From: Pelagihabitans sp963710535
GTDB lineage: Bacteria > Bacteroidota > Bacteroidia > Flavobacteriales > Flavobacteriaceae
DNA length: 64,000 bases
Assembly: GCA_963710535.1 (NCBI GenBank)
Contig: CAVQAW010000007.1
Location: forward strand, 186,001 to 250,000
Direction: 5' to 3'
The position numbers and the translations under genes are program-made. This document shows, one piece after another, positions 1-8,602 of the stretch (positions are counted from its first letter, which is position 1; every line of letters starts with the position of its first letter). A model generated the notes under the pieces. It saw nothing but the letters and a program-made list of their open reading frames with translations, was not told where the DNA came from and made no database searches.

Positions 1-1
1 G

Positions 2-64
2 TACGATTTGGATGGGGAAGATATTGCCTTAATGGCTATTTATTCTTTAGAGTACGTCGTTTAA
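2..64 (+). CDS. C-terminal end of an unidentified protein (partial)
   Basis: An open frame runs from the window edge to a TAA at 62-64 and encodes the last 20 residues of a protein, ending in ALMAIYSLEYVV. The composition (acidic then hydrophobic) and the clean stop four bases into the convergent oxidase gene fit a genuine 3' end. Too little is present to name a family. The two genes overlap tail to tail by 4 bp. Confidence 0.45.
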   Translation, partial: YDLDGEDIALMAIYSLEYVV

Positions 65-606
65 GGAACCAAATATTCGGCTTCCCAGCCTGAAGCTTCC
101 ATGGAATAGCGGACCCTAAGGTGGTTCGGCCTTTGAAGTTTAAGGTATTCGAACTTGAATGGCCTAATGTCCAAAACACAGAAATGCTCGCCATCCTTGA
201 GATATTCGACCGAATCGGGGTTCGGCAGTTTGCTGCCGGGGGCCAAGGATGTGGTATAATCCTTTCTTTGTTCTGGTTGTACTTTCTGCCAATAATTGCT
301 GAGGAGCAGCTTGTCCCTTACCACTACCGCGACTCCTTCGATCCTGATTTGAAGCAATTTTTCGGGATGGTAGAACAGCAGGCTTACGTTTTTGTTCTCT
401 TTGATATGGATGATCTTCTTGGATCTTTTGTCGGTAAAAAAGGTAAGGCCCATATCCTCTGATATATGCCTTAACCGAACAGTACGCAGTCTTGCCACCC
501 GATCAAGGCCAACGGTGGCCATCGTACAATATTTGAAGGGATGCCCGTTGTCGGTGACGCCCAAATGAAGTTCCGACTTGATTTCTTTAAAAAATTCCTG
601 ACTCAT
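61..606 (-). CDS. Pyridoxamine 5'-phosphate oxidase family protein
   Basis: A 181-residue protein of the FMN-binding split-barrel (PNPOx-like) superfamily. Family members bind FMN and oxidise pyridoxine/pyridoxamine phosphate or reduce other small substrates in the cytoplasm. Supporting features are the early strand with TMATVGLDRVARLRTVRLR (about residues 28-46), then TFFTDKRSKKI, followed by VSLLFYHPEKLLQIRIEG and a YWQ segment, the order seen in PdxH-type proteins. It is shorter than classical PdxH (about 215 residues) and lacks a clear PdxH C-terminal dimerisation block, so true pyridoxal-phosphate synthesis is not assured and no symbol is given. The ATG at 604-606 starts just before the conserved core. 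It converges with the partial gene at the window edge. Confidence 0.8.
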   Translation of the reverse strand: MSQEFFKEIKSELHLGVTDNGHPFKYCTMATVGLDRVARLRTVRLRHISEDMGLTFFTDKRSKKIIHIKENKNVSLLFYHPEKLLQIRIEGVAVVVRDKLLLSNYWQKVQPEQRKDYTTSLAPGSKLPNPDSVEYLKDGEHFCVLDIRPFKFEYLKLQRPNHLRVRYSMEASGWEAEYLVP

Positions 607-1020
607 TCGTACTTGGCTTATGCTACATAAAGGTACGTAAAGGAATTGATGTACCAGAGCAAAAAATAGGATTTAGCCAGTGGTTTCTTGGTTTTTTTTG
701 CAATGATGCATCAAATATTGCCCCGACAATTATAGTAATTAAATAATTGAAAATCAATTAAATACATTGTTTTAGACACATCATTTCCACTTTTCAAGCC
801 CAAGTTTTGGAAAAAAAATCAAAAAAAAGGTAGGGTATATGCTTTTTGGATTGTTCTATAATCAAATTGCTGTGAAAAAGAATTATTTGAAAATATACTC
901 CGTGTGAAAATTAGTTCATGTGTTTAGGTTGGTTTTTTGATTTTGATGAAAAAGCCTCGATGTAGGGTCGGGGCTTTTTACTTTTCCAGTTTTTGTTTCC
1001 GCAATCATGCTAGGCCAACA
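607..1020. other. Intergenic region, AT-rich
   Basis: About 410 bp between the start of the oxidase gene and the end of the SIMPL-domain gene. It is AT-rich with many A and T tracts and no convincing reading frame. It must hold the promoter of the oxidase on the minus strand, but no exact TAnnTTTG element was found there. The only structured element seen is the hairpin terminator at 949-979. Confidence 0.5.
949..979 (-). terminator. Intrinsic terminator after the SIMPL-domain gene
   Basis: The arms AAAAAGCCTCGA (949-960) and TCGGGGCTTTTT (968-979) form a 12-bp stem with one G-U pair and a 7-base loop. It has an A tract on one side and a T tract on the other. It lies 42 bp beyond the stop of the minus-strand SIMPL gene. 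The symmetry would let it work in both directions. Confidence 0.8.
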
Positions 1021-1746
1021 TCAATCAACATGGTACTCCAATCGCATGGTGATGGAAGCCGTTTTTTTCTTTGAAGCCGTATTGTATACCCCATCCCAAC
1101 TGAAGCTTTCCCCTGAATTTTGGCCCGTTATCTGAAAAACGCCCATTTGAGCGGAAACCAGATCGCCCAATGTACCGCCGGCTTTGGCCGCGATGTTCTC
1201 GGCCCTCAATCTCGCATCCTCGGTAGCCTTCGAGATCATTTCGATTTTTAGATCGGCCAAACCCGTGTAGTAGTATCTTGGAGGGGCCGAACTGAATTGT
1301 ACCCCTTTGTTCAGTAGTTCGGTGATTTCCCTTGAGATTTGCTCGATCATGGGCACGTCGGAAGATTCAATCTGGATCGATTGCAGCAATTGATAGCCTT
1401 TAAAAACACTGCCCACATAGTTGCCATTGTCATATTTGTTGTCGACCTGTTCGAGGGTCTGCACCGAATTGAAGATGATGTTTTCGGCCTTGATCCCTTT
1501 TGAGACCAAATAATCCCTTACGATTTCCTTATCACGGTTCAATTCTTCGAAGGCCAGTTTCAGTTCGAAGTTATTGGCCGAAAAACTGCCCTCCCAAACA
1601 ATGAGGTCCGAGGTGAAGTCTTCGTTCCCCAAGCCGGTAACCGAAATAATATGGGGGGGCTGGGCCCGTTTCACGTATGCATTTCCCAAAAAGTAGGCTG
1701 CAATGACAATGGCCAGTCCGAAAATAATGGCGGATAGATGTTTCAT
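1021..1746 (-). CDS. SIMPL domain-containing (DUF541) exported protein
   Basis: A 241-residue protein with an N-terminal membrane/signal segment (KHLSAIIFGLAIVIAAYFLG), followed by a SIMPL/DUF541 (BP26/OMP28-type) domain. The domain begins near ISVTGLGNEDF and includes the segment with KAENIIFNSVQTLEQVD and the typical closing AxxxARxxAENIAAKAG region. Family members are periplasmic or outer-membrane-associated proteins, some of which form ring or channel-like assemblies; their precise role is unsettled. The ATG at 1744-1746 is preferred over an upstream in-frame TTG at 1803 because it starts the lysine-plus-hydrophobic signal and has an AAAGAAAA stretch just upstream. It is monocistronic and is followed by a strong terminator. 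Confidence 0.82.
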   Translation of the reverse strand: MKHLSAIIFGLAIVIAAYFLGNAYVKRAQPPHIISVTGLGNEDFTSDLIVWEGSFSANNFELKLAFEELNRDKEIVRDYLVSKGIKAENIIFNSVQTLEQVDNKYDNGNYVGSVFKGYQLLQSIQIESSDVPMIEQISREITELLNKGVQFSSAPPRYYYTGLADLKIEMISKATEDARLRAENIAAKAGGTLGDLVSAQMGVFQITGQNSGESFSWDGVYNTASKKKTASITMRLEYHVD

Positions 1747-2014
1747 GGTTTTCTTTTGAATGGTAGGGATAAAATTAGCAAAAAGGACGATTGCCAGCTT
1801 CAATTGCCTTAGGTAAAATAAACGCTATTTTCCAAGTTTCATAAAATGCCGCCCAAGATGGGCTTGTAATCTCTTTTTAGGGTTAGGTGTTCCGTGCGCG
1901 ATCCATAGAAATGAAGACCGTTTCTTGGATATCTCGGCAGGGAAGCAGATCGGTTTTCCGCATACCGGCCAAACCATTGAAAATGCCCTCTGGAGCGACG
2001 ATCATGGCTTCATG

Positions 2015-2042
2015 TTTATAAGTTTTGACTATATCTTATAAA
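2015..2042. promoter_or_regulatory. Inverted repeat upstream of guaA promoter
   Basis: TTTATAAG at 2015-2022 and CTTATAAA at 2035-2042 are perfect 8-bp inverted arms separated by 12 bp. They end 18 bp before the -33 element of guaA. The size and place suit an operator for a dimeric regulator, but the AT-rich context makes chance possible and no regulator is identified. Confidence 0.3.
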
Positions 2043-2060
2043 TATAGGGGAAAGAAGCTT

Positions 2061-2088
2061 TTTGGATTTTTTCAATTTACTATTTTTG
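2061..2088 (+). promoter_or_regulatory. guaA promoter, Bacteroidota type
   Basis: TTTG (2061-2064) is followed after 16 bp by TATTTTTG (2081-2088), an exact match to the TAnnTTTG -7 element. The element ends only 3 bases before the ATG at 2092, so transcription would begin at or very near the start codon, suggesting a leaderless or nearly leaderless mRNA. Confidence 0.6.
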
Positions 2089-2091
2089 CGG

Positions 2092-3624
2092 ATGCTCAAC
2101 AACGTCCTAATTCTAGACTTTGGTTCCCAATATACCCAATTGATCGCAAGACGGGTGCGCGAACTGAACATTTTCTGCGAGATCAAACCCTTCAACAAAA
2201 TACCGGAAGACCTCTCGATCTATAAAGCGGTGATCCTCTCTGGATCTCCTTTTTCGGTCAGGGCCGATGCGGTTTCCCATCCAGATCTATCTGCGATTCG
2301 GGGCCATAAACCCGTTTTGGGGGTCTGTTACGGGGCACAGTACCTTGCGCATTTCAACGGGGGCAACGTAACGGCCTCCAATACGCGTGAATATGGCCGG
2401 GCCAAACTTTCCTACATCAAAGGGGGCGAACCTTTTTTCAAGGACATCTCCGAAGGCAGCCAGGTTTGGATGAGCCATGCCGATACGATAAACGAATTAC
2501 CTGAAAATAGCGTTCTATTGGCAAGCACCCATGATGTGAAATACGCCGCCTATAAATTTGAAGGGGAACAAACCTATGGTATCCAGTTTCATCCGGAGGT
2601 GTACCACACCACCGATGGCAAACAGCTTTTGGAAAACTTTTTGGTCGATATAGCCGGGGTCGCCCAGACCTGGACCCCCGATGCCTTTGTTGATACCACC
2701 GTGGCCGAGCTCAAGCAAAAAATAGGCACCGACAAGGTCATTCTTGGCCTCTCCGGAGGGGTCGACTCCACCGTAGCCGCAGTACTCCTGCACAAAGCCA
2801 TTGGCAAAAACCTCCATTGTATTTTTGTGAACAACGGCCTTTTGCGCAAAAATGAGTTCCAAGAAGTGCTCGATCAATACGAACACATGGGACTCAATGT
2901 GAAGGGAGTCGACGCTTCGGCACGTTTTTTGGATGCCTTGGCCGGGGTAAGCGAACCCGAAGAAAAACGAAAGATCATCGGAAAGGTCTTTATTGATGTA
3001 TTCGATGATGAGGCCCACCGGGTCGAGGATGTCAAATGGTTGGCCCAGGGCACCATTTACCCTGATGTGATCGAGTCGGTTTCGGCCACTGGCGGCCCCT
3101 CGGCGACCATCAAAAGCCACCATAACGTTGGCGGATTGCCCGATTATATGAAATTGGAGGTCGTAGAGCCCTTGAAAATGCTATTCAAGGATGAGGTGCG
3201 CAGGGTAGGGGCAAGTATGGGCATCAAGGAGGAACGTTTGGGCAGGCATCCCTTCCCAGGTCCCGGTTTGGCGATCAGGATCTTGGGCGACATCACCCGT
3301 GACAAGGTGGCCATCTTACAAGAAGTGGATGCGATTTTCATCAACGGATTGCGGGAATGGGGACTTTATGACCAGGTCTGGCAGGCCGGAGCCATACTTT
3401 TACCCGTACATAGTGTAGGGGTCATGGGCGATGAGCGTACTTATGAGAAATGTGTAGCTTTACGCGCTGTCGAAAGTACCGATGGGATGACGGCCGACTG
3501 GGTAAATTTGCCCTATGCTTTTTTACAAAAAACATCGAACGATATAATCAATAAAGTTCCGGGCGTCAACAGGGTGGTATACGACATCAGCTCAAAACCC
3601 CCGGCAACGATAGAATGGGAATAG
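2092..3624 (+). CDS. guaA: GMP synthase (glutamine-hydrolysing)
   Basis: Converts XMP, ATP and glutamine to GMP in purine synthesis, in the cytoplasm. The 510 residues hold a class I glutamine amidotransferase with nucleophile Cys79 in GVCYGAQ and partners His167 and Glu169 in QFHPEV. Next comes the ATP-pyrophosphatase domain with P-loop SGGVDST at 221-227, then the GMP synthase C-terminal dimerisation domain ending in KPPATIEWE. Length matches bacterial GuaA. A TTG at 2062 would add ten residues, but those bases form the promoter and MLNNVLILDFGSQYTQ is the usual N-terminus, so ATG 2092 is chosen. It heads a run of four same-strand genes with minimal spacing. The position of the promoter suggests translation without a normal 5' leader. 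Confidence 0.97.
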   Translation: MLNNVLILDFGSQYTQLIARRVRELNIFCEIKPFNKIPEDLSIYKAVILSGSPFSVRADAVSHPDLSAIRGHKPVLGVCYGAQYLAHFNGGNVTASNTREYGRAKLSYIKGGEPFFKDISEGSQVWMSHADTINELPENSVLLASTHDVKYAAYKFEGEQTYGIQFHPEVYHTTDGKQLLENFLVDIAGVAQTWTPDAFVDTTVAELKQKIGTDKVILGLSGGVDSTVAAVLLHKAIGKNLHCIFVNNGLLRKNEFQEVLDQYEHMGLNVKGVDASARFLDALAGVSEPEEKRKIIGKVFIDVFDDEAHRVEDVKWLAQGTIYPDVIESVSATGGPSATIKSHHNVGGLPDYMKLEVVEPLKMLFKDEVRRVGASMGIKEERLGRHPFPGPGLAIRILGDITRDKVAILQEVDAIFINGLREWGLYDQVWQAGAILLPVHSVGVMGDERTYEKCVALRAVESTDGMTADWVNLPYAFLQKTSNDIINKVPGVNRVVYDISSKPPATIEWE

Positions 3625-3626
3625 TT

Positions 3627-5795
3627 ATGAACCGATTTTTGAAGCAATTCGTAGTGCTGCTATTTTTGGCCCTGATCTGTTGGAAGGCCAATGCACAAAA
3701 ATTCACCTCCCATGCCGTCAAGGCAGGCGAAACTTTAGAAAGTATCGCCAAACAGTACAAGGTTAGTCCCTATAGTATCCTGAACTACAACAAAGAGATC
3801 AAGTCGGGGCAGGCCCTGACGCCCAATACCATTTTAGTCATACCCTCGCCCTCTGCCCAAGCGAATCGGGTACCGCCAACGGTCAGCCCCAAGCCGGTAC
3901 CCAAACCAAATGAAGCGCAGATAAATCAGGAAGAACCCATTGGATTTTCTTCGCACCGGGTAAGACGAAAAGAGACCCTGTTCGGTATTTCACAGCGCTA
4001 CAAGATTACCGAGGAGGATATTAAAAAGTACAATCGCGATCTATATTCGGCCCAGCTGAAAAAAGGTACGGTCTTGCGGATCCCCAAATATAGGAGGGTC
4101 GACCCAAGAGATTTGCCCGAAAACAATCCCGATGATTTTGAAATCTACAAGGTGGCGCCCAAAGAGACCCGATGGAGCATTGCCAACAAGTACAGTATTA
4201 CGATCGATAGCCTATTGGCCCTGAACCCCGAACTTTCAAAAACTTCCGATTATTTGAGGGAGGGCCAAGAACTGAAGTTGCCCAAAATTGCCGGTAGTAC
4301 CATTGAAGGGCAAGAAACGCAATTGTACCTTTCCTATACCGTGCCCCCAAAAATGAACTTTTACCAATTGGAAAAAAAGTTCGACGTAAAAGGAGATGAA
4401 ATTGTGCGTTTGAATCCGGAAATCGCGCAAAGGGGCGGGCTCAAGGAGGGGATGGTATTGCGGATACCCGAGCGCAAGCGGGAAGCCGGGGAAATCAATA
4501 CCGAGAACTATCTTTTTTATGTGGTGAAACCGAAGCAGACCGAATTTTCACTTACCAGAAAGTTCGGCCTCAGCTGGAAGGAACTTTTGGACCTGAACCC
4601 CGATTTGAAAATGGGGCTTAAGGCCGGGATGGTGCTAAGGCTTCCAAAAGCACAAACGGGAAATTTTGAGGTGCGGAACGCGCTGGTGCTGGATAAATTT
4701 GACCTGGTAGACAGCATCAAACGCGAAAACAAGCCGAAAATATTGGTTTTATTGCCGTTCCGACTCGATAAGTTGAATTTCGGGGATATGGCTTCGGTGG
4801 AAAGTACGATAGACCAGCGCAATGATGTGAAGGCCAGTCTTGGGCTGTATTCCGGTGCCCTTATCGCTTTGGATTCCATTGCCGAACTTGGCATATCGGT
4901 GGAGGTGAAGACCCTTGACAATCAATTGGACCTCTTGACGACCAAATCTATTTTGGCAAAGGAGCAATTGGGCGATTACCAGGCCATTTTTGGACCTTTG
5001 GACAACCCCTCCCTGAAGGAGGTCGCCACAAGGGCTTCCGCGGCCCGCGTGCCCGTCATCGCGCCCATCCCCGTTCAAAGCGATATCAGTTTGCCCAATG
5101 TATTTTTTAGCTACACCTCCGACGAGGTCTTGCGGAATCGAATGCTCTCTTATATGGACAGTTTGGTCACCGACCAAAACATCATCGTGATCGCTGATAG
5201 TAAAAACAATGCCGTGAAACAAACGATCATGGAGCATTTTCCTACGGCCAGGACGTTGAAATTGATCGAAGAAGAGAAGAATATTGGAATCGACCTTCAA
5301 AAATTAACGGCGCTGCTTTCCGCCGAAAAGGAAAATTGGGTGTTTTTGGAGACCGATAACTTCAAAGTGGTTTCCAGCGTCAGTTCCATTTTGAATTCGG
5401 CGATCAATGAAGAGCAGAAAGTGCGGCTGTTTACCACCAACAGAAATAAAGCTTTTGAAAACGAGGTGATTTCGGTCTCGCATTTATCGAACCTGCATTT
5501 TACATTTCCCTCGGTCCAGCGCGAAATCGGCAACAATGCTTTTGCCGTACGCTACCAAAAGCGTTTTGGGAGCCTGCCCGACCGTTTTGCGGTGAGGGGC
5601 TTTGATCTGTTCTATGATCTGTTGTTGAAACTGGCCTACAAAAATGATTTGTTTTTGATTTCGACCATGATCGGTGAAACCGAATACAACGGCAACAAGT
5701 TCAATTATGAAAAGGATATGGCGTCTGGCTTTTTCAATCAATCGTCGTTTATCATTACTTATGAAGACTTGCAAATCAAAGAGATAAAAATATAA
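3627..5795 (+). CDS. LysM-repeat periplasmic-binding-like exported protein
   Basis: A 722-residue exported protein. A signal peptide (MNRFLKQFVVLLFLALICWKA then NAQ) is followed by five LysM modules of about 45 residues between residues 25 and 335. Each module has the pattern xxVxxxExxxxIxxxY...L...N...L..G..LxIP; the fourth and fifth are more divergent. The C-terminal half (from KPKILVLLPFRLDK) resembles a periplasmic amino-acid-binding (type I periplasmic binding protein) fold. LysM modules bind peptidoglycan, so the protein is probably wall-associated in the periplasm. The ligand of the binding-like domain is unknown. The ATG at 3627 lies 2 bp after the guaA stop; an in-frame ATG at 3615 inside guaA is less likely because it would precede the signal peptide. 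This gene follows guaA in many flavobacteria as far as I recall. Confidence 0.85.
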   Translation: MNRFLKQFVVLLFLALICWKANAQKFTSHAVKAGETLESIAKQYKVSPYSILNYNKEIKSGQALTPNTILVIPSPSAQANRVPPTVSPKPVPKPNEAQINQEEPIGFSSHRVRRKETLFGISQRYKITEEDIKKYNRDLYSAQLKKGTVLRIPKYRRVDPRDLPENNPDDFEIYKVAPKETRWSIANKYSITIDSLLALNPELSKTSDYLREGQELKLPKIAGSTIEGQETQLYLSYTVPPKMNFYQLEKKFDVKGDEIVRLNPEIAQRGGLKEGMVLRIPERKREAGEINTENYLFYVVKPKQTEFSLTRKFGLSWKELLDLNPDLKMGLKAGMVLRLPKAQTGNFEVRNALVLDKFDLVDSIKRENKPKILVLLPFRLDKLNFGDMASVESTIDQRNDVKASLGLYSGALIALDSIAELGISVEVKTLDNQLDLLTTKSILAKEQLGDYQAIFGPLDNPSLKEVATRASAARVPVIAPIPVQSDISLPNVFFSYTSDEVLRNRMLSYMDSLVTDQNIIVIADSKNNAVKQTIMEHFPTARTLKLIEEEKNIGIDLQKLTALLSAEKENWVFLETDNFKVVSSVSSILNSAINEEQKVRLFTTNRNKAFENEVISVSHLSNLHFTFPSVQREIGNNAFAVRYQKRFGSLPDRFAVRGFDLFYDLLLKLAYKNDLFLISTMIGETEYNGNKFNYEKDMASGFFNQSSFIITYEDLQIKEIKI

Positions 5796-5799
5796 GACG

Positions 5800-6204
5800 A
5801 TGACCTCCAAAGTAACTTATCTGGGCCATTTAAGGACCAACTGTGAACATCTCCGTTCCGGAGACCATTTCATTACCGATGCCCCTGTAGACAATAACGG
5901 ACTCGGCGAGGCTTTCTCACCGACCGATACCGTGGCCACGGCACTGGCGAGTTGTATGCTTACCACCATGGGCATCAAGGCAAGGGGCCTGGAAACCGAT
6001 CTTACCAATGCCACCGCCGAAGTCACCAAACATATGGCCGCAGAACCCAGACGCATCTCAAAGATTGAGGTTGTGATGAGGCTTCCTTTAGGTACCACCG
6101 AAAAAAACCGCAAGATTTTGGAGCATACCGCCAATACCTGTCCGGTAATCTATAGCATCCACCCCGACATCGAAAAAGAAATTACATTTCATTGGACGCT
6201 TTAA
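5800..6204 (+). CDS. OsmC family peroxiredoxin-like protein
   Basis: A 134-residue OsmC/Ohr-fold protein. The two conserved cysteines are Cys52 (in ALASCMLTTMG) and Cys114 (in ANTCPVIYSI), the pair that reduces organic hydroperoxides in this family. Members act as cytoplasmic thiol peroxidases, but many of the YhfA-like branch, which this resembles in length, have no proven substrate. It starts 4 bp after the LysM gene stop and overlaps the start of the next gene by 13 bp, so it is cotranscribed with them. A link to the bacillithiol gene bshC nearby (thiol redox control) is plausible inference only. Confidence 0.88.
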   Translation: MTSKVTYLGHLRTNCEHLRSGDHFITDAPVDNNGLGEAFSPTDTVATALASCMLTTMGIKARGLETDLTNATAEVTKHMAAEPRRISKIEVVMRLPLGTTEKNRKILEHTANTCPVIYSIHPDIEKEITFHWTL

Positions 6205-6722
6205 AGCCGCTGTTTTTTATTTTATCCTTTGTATTGACCTTGTTACCGGCCGGGCAGGAACCCGACGGTATGCCCTGGCGTCCGGAGCAGAAGCTCAGTT
6301 GGCAAGACTTCCGGGGTACCCAGACCAATTCTAGGGCGGCAGCGGTTACCGCTAGCGGTATCAGCTACAGTTTTTCTTCGCTGGTGAAAGGCAACGAGGT
6401 AAAAGTCGATTTCGAAATTGGCGCCTTTTTTTATCCAGATAGGTCGTGGTACAGGCCGGAGGTTTGCGACTCGGTGATCTTGGGGCATGAACAGCTGCAT
6501 TTCGATATTTCGGAATTGTACAGCCGGAAAATGGGAAAACGCTTGGAAGAAACCAGGTTCACCAAAAATGTCAAGGCCGAAATCAAGAAAATATACAGTG
6601 AGATTACCGCAGAACTCAATGATTTTCAGAACCGATATGATGAAGAGACCAATTTTTCCCGAAATCGGGAGCAGCAGTTGCTTTGGAACGAAAAGATCGG
6701 AAAGGCACTAGGCACCAAATAG
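6192..6722 (+). CDS. DUF922-type putative zinc protease, exported
   Basis: A 176-residue protein with a hydrophobic N-terminal signal (LKPLFFILSFVLTLLPAG) and a DUF922-like domain. The motif LGHEQLHFDI near residues 97-106 has the HExxH zinc-protease form (H-E-Q-L-H). The conserved opening WRPEQKLSWQDFRG is typical of this domain. The only early in-frame start that keeps the signal peptide is TTG at 6192, inside the end of the osmC-like gene, so the start is uncertain. Proteolysis is inferred from the motif; no substrate is known. It ends 6 bp before the convergent bshC stop. Confidence 0.75.
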   Translation: MDALKPLFFILSFVLTLLPAGQEPDGMPWRPEQKLSWQDFRGTQTNSRAAAVTASGISYSFSSLVKGNEVKVDFEIGAFFYPDRSWYRPEVCDSVILGHEQLHFDISELYSRKMGKRLEETRFTKNVKAEIKKIYSEITAELNDFQNRYDEETNFSRNREQQLLWNEKIGKALGTK

Positions 6723-6728
6723 GGCCCA

Positions 6729-8330
6729 TCAATATTCCATGACTACGAAATCGGTTCGCAAAGGGTTTAAGGCCTCCATTAATCTGGGAACCAACTCGGG
6801 TCCCAATTCCAGGTAGACTTCCGAAAAATTCTGATTTCGTTCTTGTAAGGATTGGTTCGGAAATAATTGTTGCTGTAACTCGGTGATTCGGATCACATGG
6901 TCTTCCAACTTTCGTTTCTGGGCCTTCAGCAAGCGCTTTTCAAGTTTGTCCAATCCCTTTTTTTGTTTTACCTCCTGTGCTTTGACCGCGCCAAGGAATG
7001 AGGGATCTGTTTCTTTTGCCAGTAGATGGAGTTGTTCGAACTGTTCTTCCAGGTACTTTTTTTGTGGCGTAAAATCGATATCGATGTTCGATATTTCCCT
7101 TATTTTTTTATTGATCAGCCGATTTCTTTCCAAGAAAAGATCGGCGACGGAAAGCTGCATTTTCTGTAATTTTTTTGCCTGTTTTGCCGATACCATCAGG
7201 GCAGAATTGCGGAGCATCAGAATAGGGAAGGGTATTTTCATGGATTCGAACATCGATTTGAGTTCCAACCAATAGGCGATTTCACCGCCCCCTCCGATGT
7301 AGCAGAGGTTCGGCAAGATCACTTCCTGATAGAGCGGCCTGGCGATGACATTTGGGGAGAACCGCTCGGGATATTGTTCCAGTTCCTCCAATAGGGCTTC
7401 TTTCGTAAAGGAAATTTGGGTATCGTTCACAAAATACCGCCCATCTTTTTCAATAAGCCGCTCCCGGATACCCTCAACCATATAAAAATAATTGATTTCC
7501 CTAGGGTTTACCTGTATGTTATAACTTTTGGAACATTGCTGTAGCTGGGTCGCAGCCGCGGTCACTTTTCGATATGACAGTTGGTCAATGATATCTTTCT
7601 TCGCGAAAGGGATCAGCAATCTTTTTAGGTCGGCATGATCCCCATCCACGATCACCAGCCCGTAATCCCCAAATAGGGCATTGGCCAAATACCTGGTGGC
7701 TTCGGTCAAGGTGTCATGCTCTAGATAGGCCTTCTGGAAGAGATTTTTCATCGCTTCGGCATGTTGGCCGTTGCCCATTTCCTTTCTAAAGGCATCATAT
7801 ACATCCTGCAATCCGGAGGTAGGCAACTTGCCAACGGCTCCTTTGGCGGCGATGTTCCATTGCAGTTTTTTTCCCTTCACGTTGAAATAGTTGATTTCAT
7901 CAAAATCATGGTCCTCGGTAGCCATCCAATAAACAGGGACAAAATTGTATTTTGGATTTTCCTTTTTCAGTGCCAGGCAAAGGTTGATGGTGGAGATGAT
8001 CTTGTAAAGGAAGTACATCGGTCCCGTGAACAGGTTGAGCTGGTGCCCCGTGACCACGGTGAAGGTAATGGGCTCTTTGAGCTGTTTGAGGTTATCGCCC
8101 GTTTTTTTGCCGACTTTGATACCTTTATATTGAATTTGAAGCGCATCATAAAGCACCTCTCTATGGGAATTGGGGAAATGGGTTGCTTTTTCTTCAAGCT
8201 GTCCTTTGAAGTCCTCCAATTTAAAAAATCGATGGTAAAAGGGTTTTAGATTTTCCTTGCCATCGATATAGTCACATATCAAATCGGAGAAATAACCGGT
8301 TTTTTTGAAGGGAATACAAGCAACATCCAT
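6729..8330 (-). CDS. bshC: Bacillithiol synthase, cysteine-adding enzyme BshC
   Basis: BshC adds cysteine to glucosaminyl-malate in the last step of bacillithiol synthesis, giving the cell its main low-molecular-weight thiol. The 533 residues match the family length. Diagnostic segments are TGHQLNLFTGPMYFLYK (about residues 95-111), PVYWMATEDHDFDEIN (about 152-167) and IGGGGEIAYWLELKSMFE (about 345-362), followed by a C-terminal coiled-coil region rich in lysine and glutamate. ATG 8330 directly precedes DVACIPFKKTGYFSDLICDY, the usual start. It is transcribed against the guaA run. No other bsh gene is in the window. Confidence 0.95.
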   Translation of the reverse strand: MDVACIPFKKTGYFSDLICDYIDGKENLKPFYHRFFKLEDFKGQLEEKATHFPNSHREVLYDALQIQYKGIKVGKKTGDNLKQLKEPITFTVVTGHQLNLFTGPMYFLYKIISTINLCLALKKENPKYNFVPVYWMATEDHDFDEINYFNVKGKKLQWNIAAKGAVGKLPTSGLQDVYDAFRKEMGNGQHAEAMKNLFQKAYLEHDTLTEATRYLANALFGDYGLVIVDGDHADLKRLLIPFAKKDIIDQLSYRKVTAAATQLQQCSKSYNIQVNPREINYFYMVEGIRERLIEKDGRYFVNDTQISFTKEALLEELEQYPERFSPNVIARPLYQEVILPNLCYIGGGGEIAYWLELKSMFESMKIPFPILMLRNSALMVSAKQAKKLQKMQLSVADLFLERNRLINKKIREISNIDIDFTPQKKYLEEQFEQLHLLAKETDPSFLGAVKAQEVKQKKGLDKLEKRLLKAQKRKLEDHVIRITELQQQLFPNQSLQERNQNFSEVYLELGPELVPRLMEALNPLRTDFVVMEY

Positions 8331-8602
8331 AGGCAGGGTAAATATAAAACGCTTTGGCTATTTCCTAGCCTAAAATTAAGTTAATTACTTTAATCCATCA
8401 TTTTGGGAATGCATCGGGTTTTGGATATTTTTTTGATGCAATTTCATTAGATTTGAAGGTATGGAATCGAACGGTAACTTGACCTTCTACCGAAGGCATT
8501 TTTTTTTGCGCTCGGCATTGCGGGCCAGCTAAAAGAAAGGCAGTGGCCCATACGGTACCCGGAACGATTCCCAAAATCAATGGTTAATTTAATCTATATC
8601 GA

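Larger units (their letters stand above)
1747..2091. other. Intergenic region between SIMPL gene and guaA
   Basis: A 345-bp divergent spacer holding the promoters of both neighbours. It contains an 8-bp inverted repeat (2015-2042) and the guaA promoter (2061-2088). A 40-codon minus-strand frame (1883-2005) is present but has no recognisable features and is not called. A candidate minus promoter for the SIMPL gene is TTG-N21-TAATTTTA, which misses the last consensus base. Confidence 0.5.

Noticed and set aside
1883..2005. 40-codon minus-strand frame between the SIMPL gene and guaA
   Set aside because: No recognisable domain, unclear translation signal, and it lies in a promoter region.
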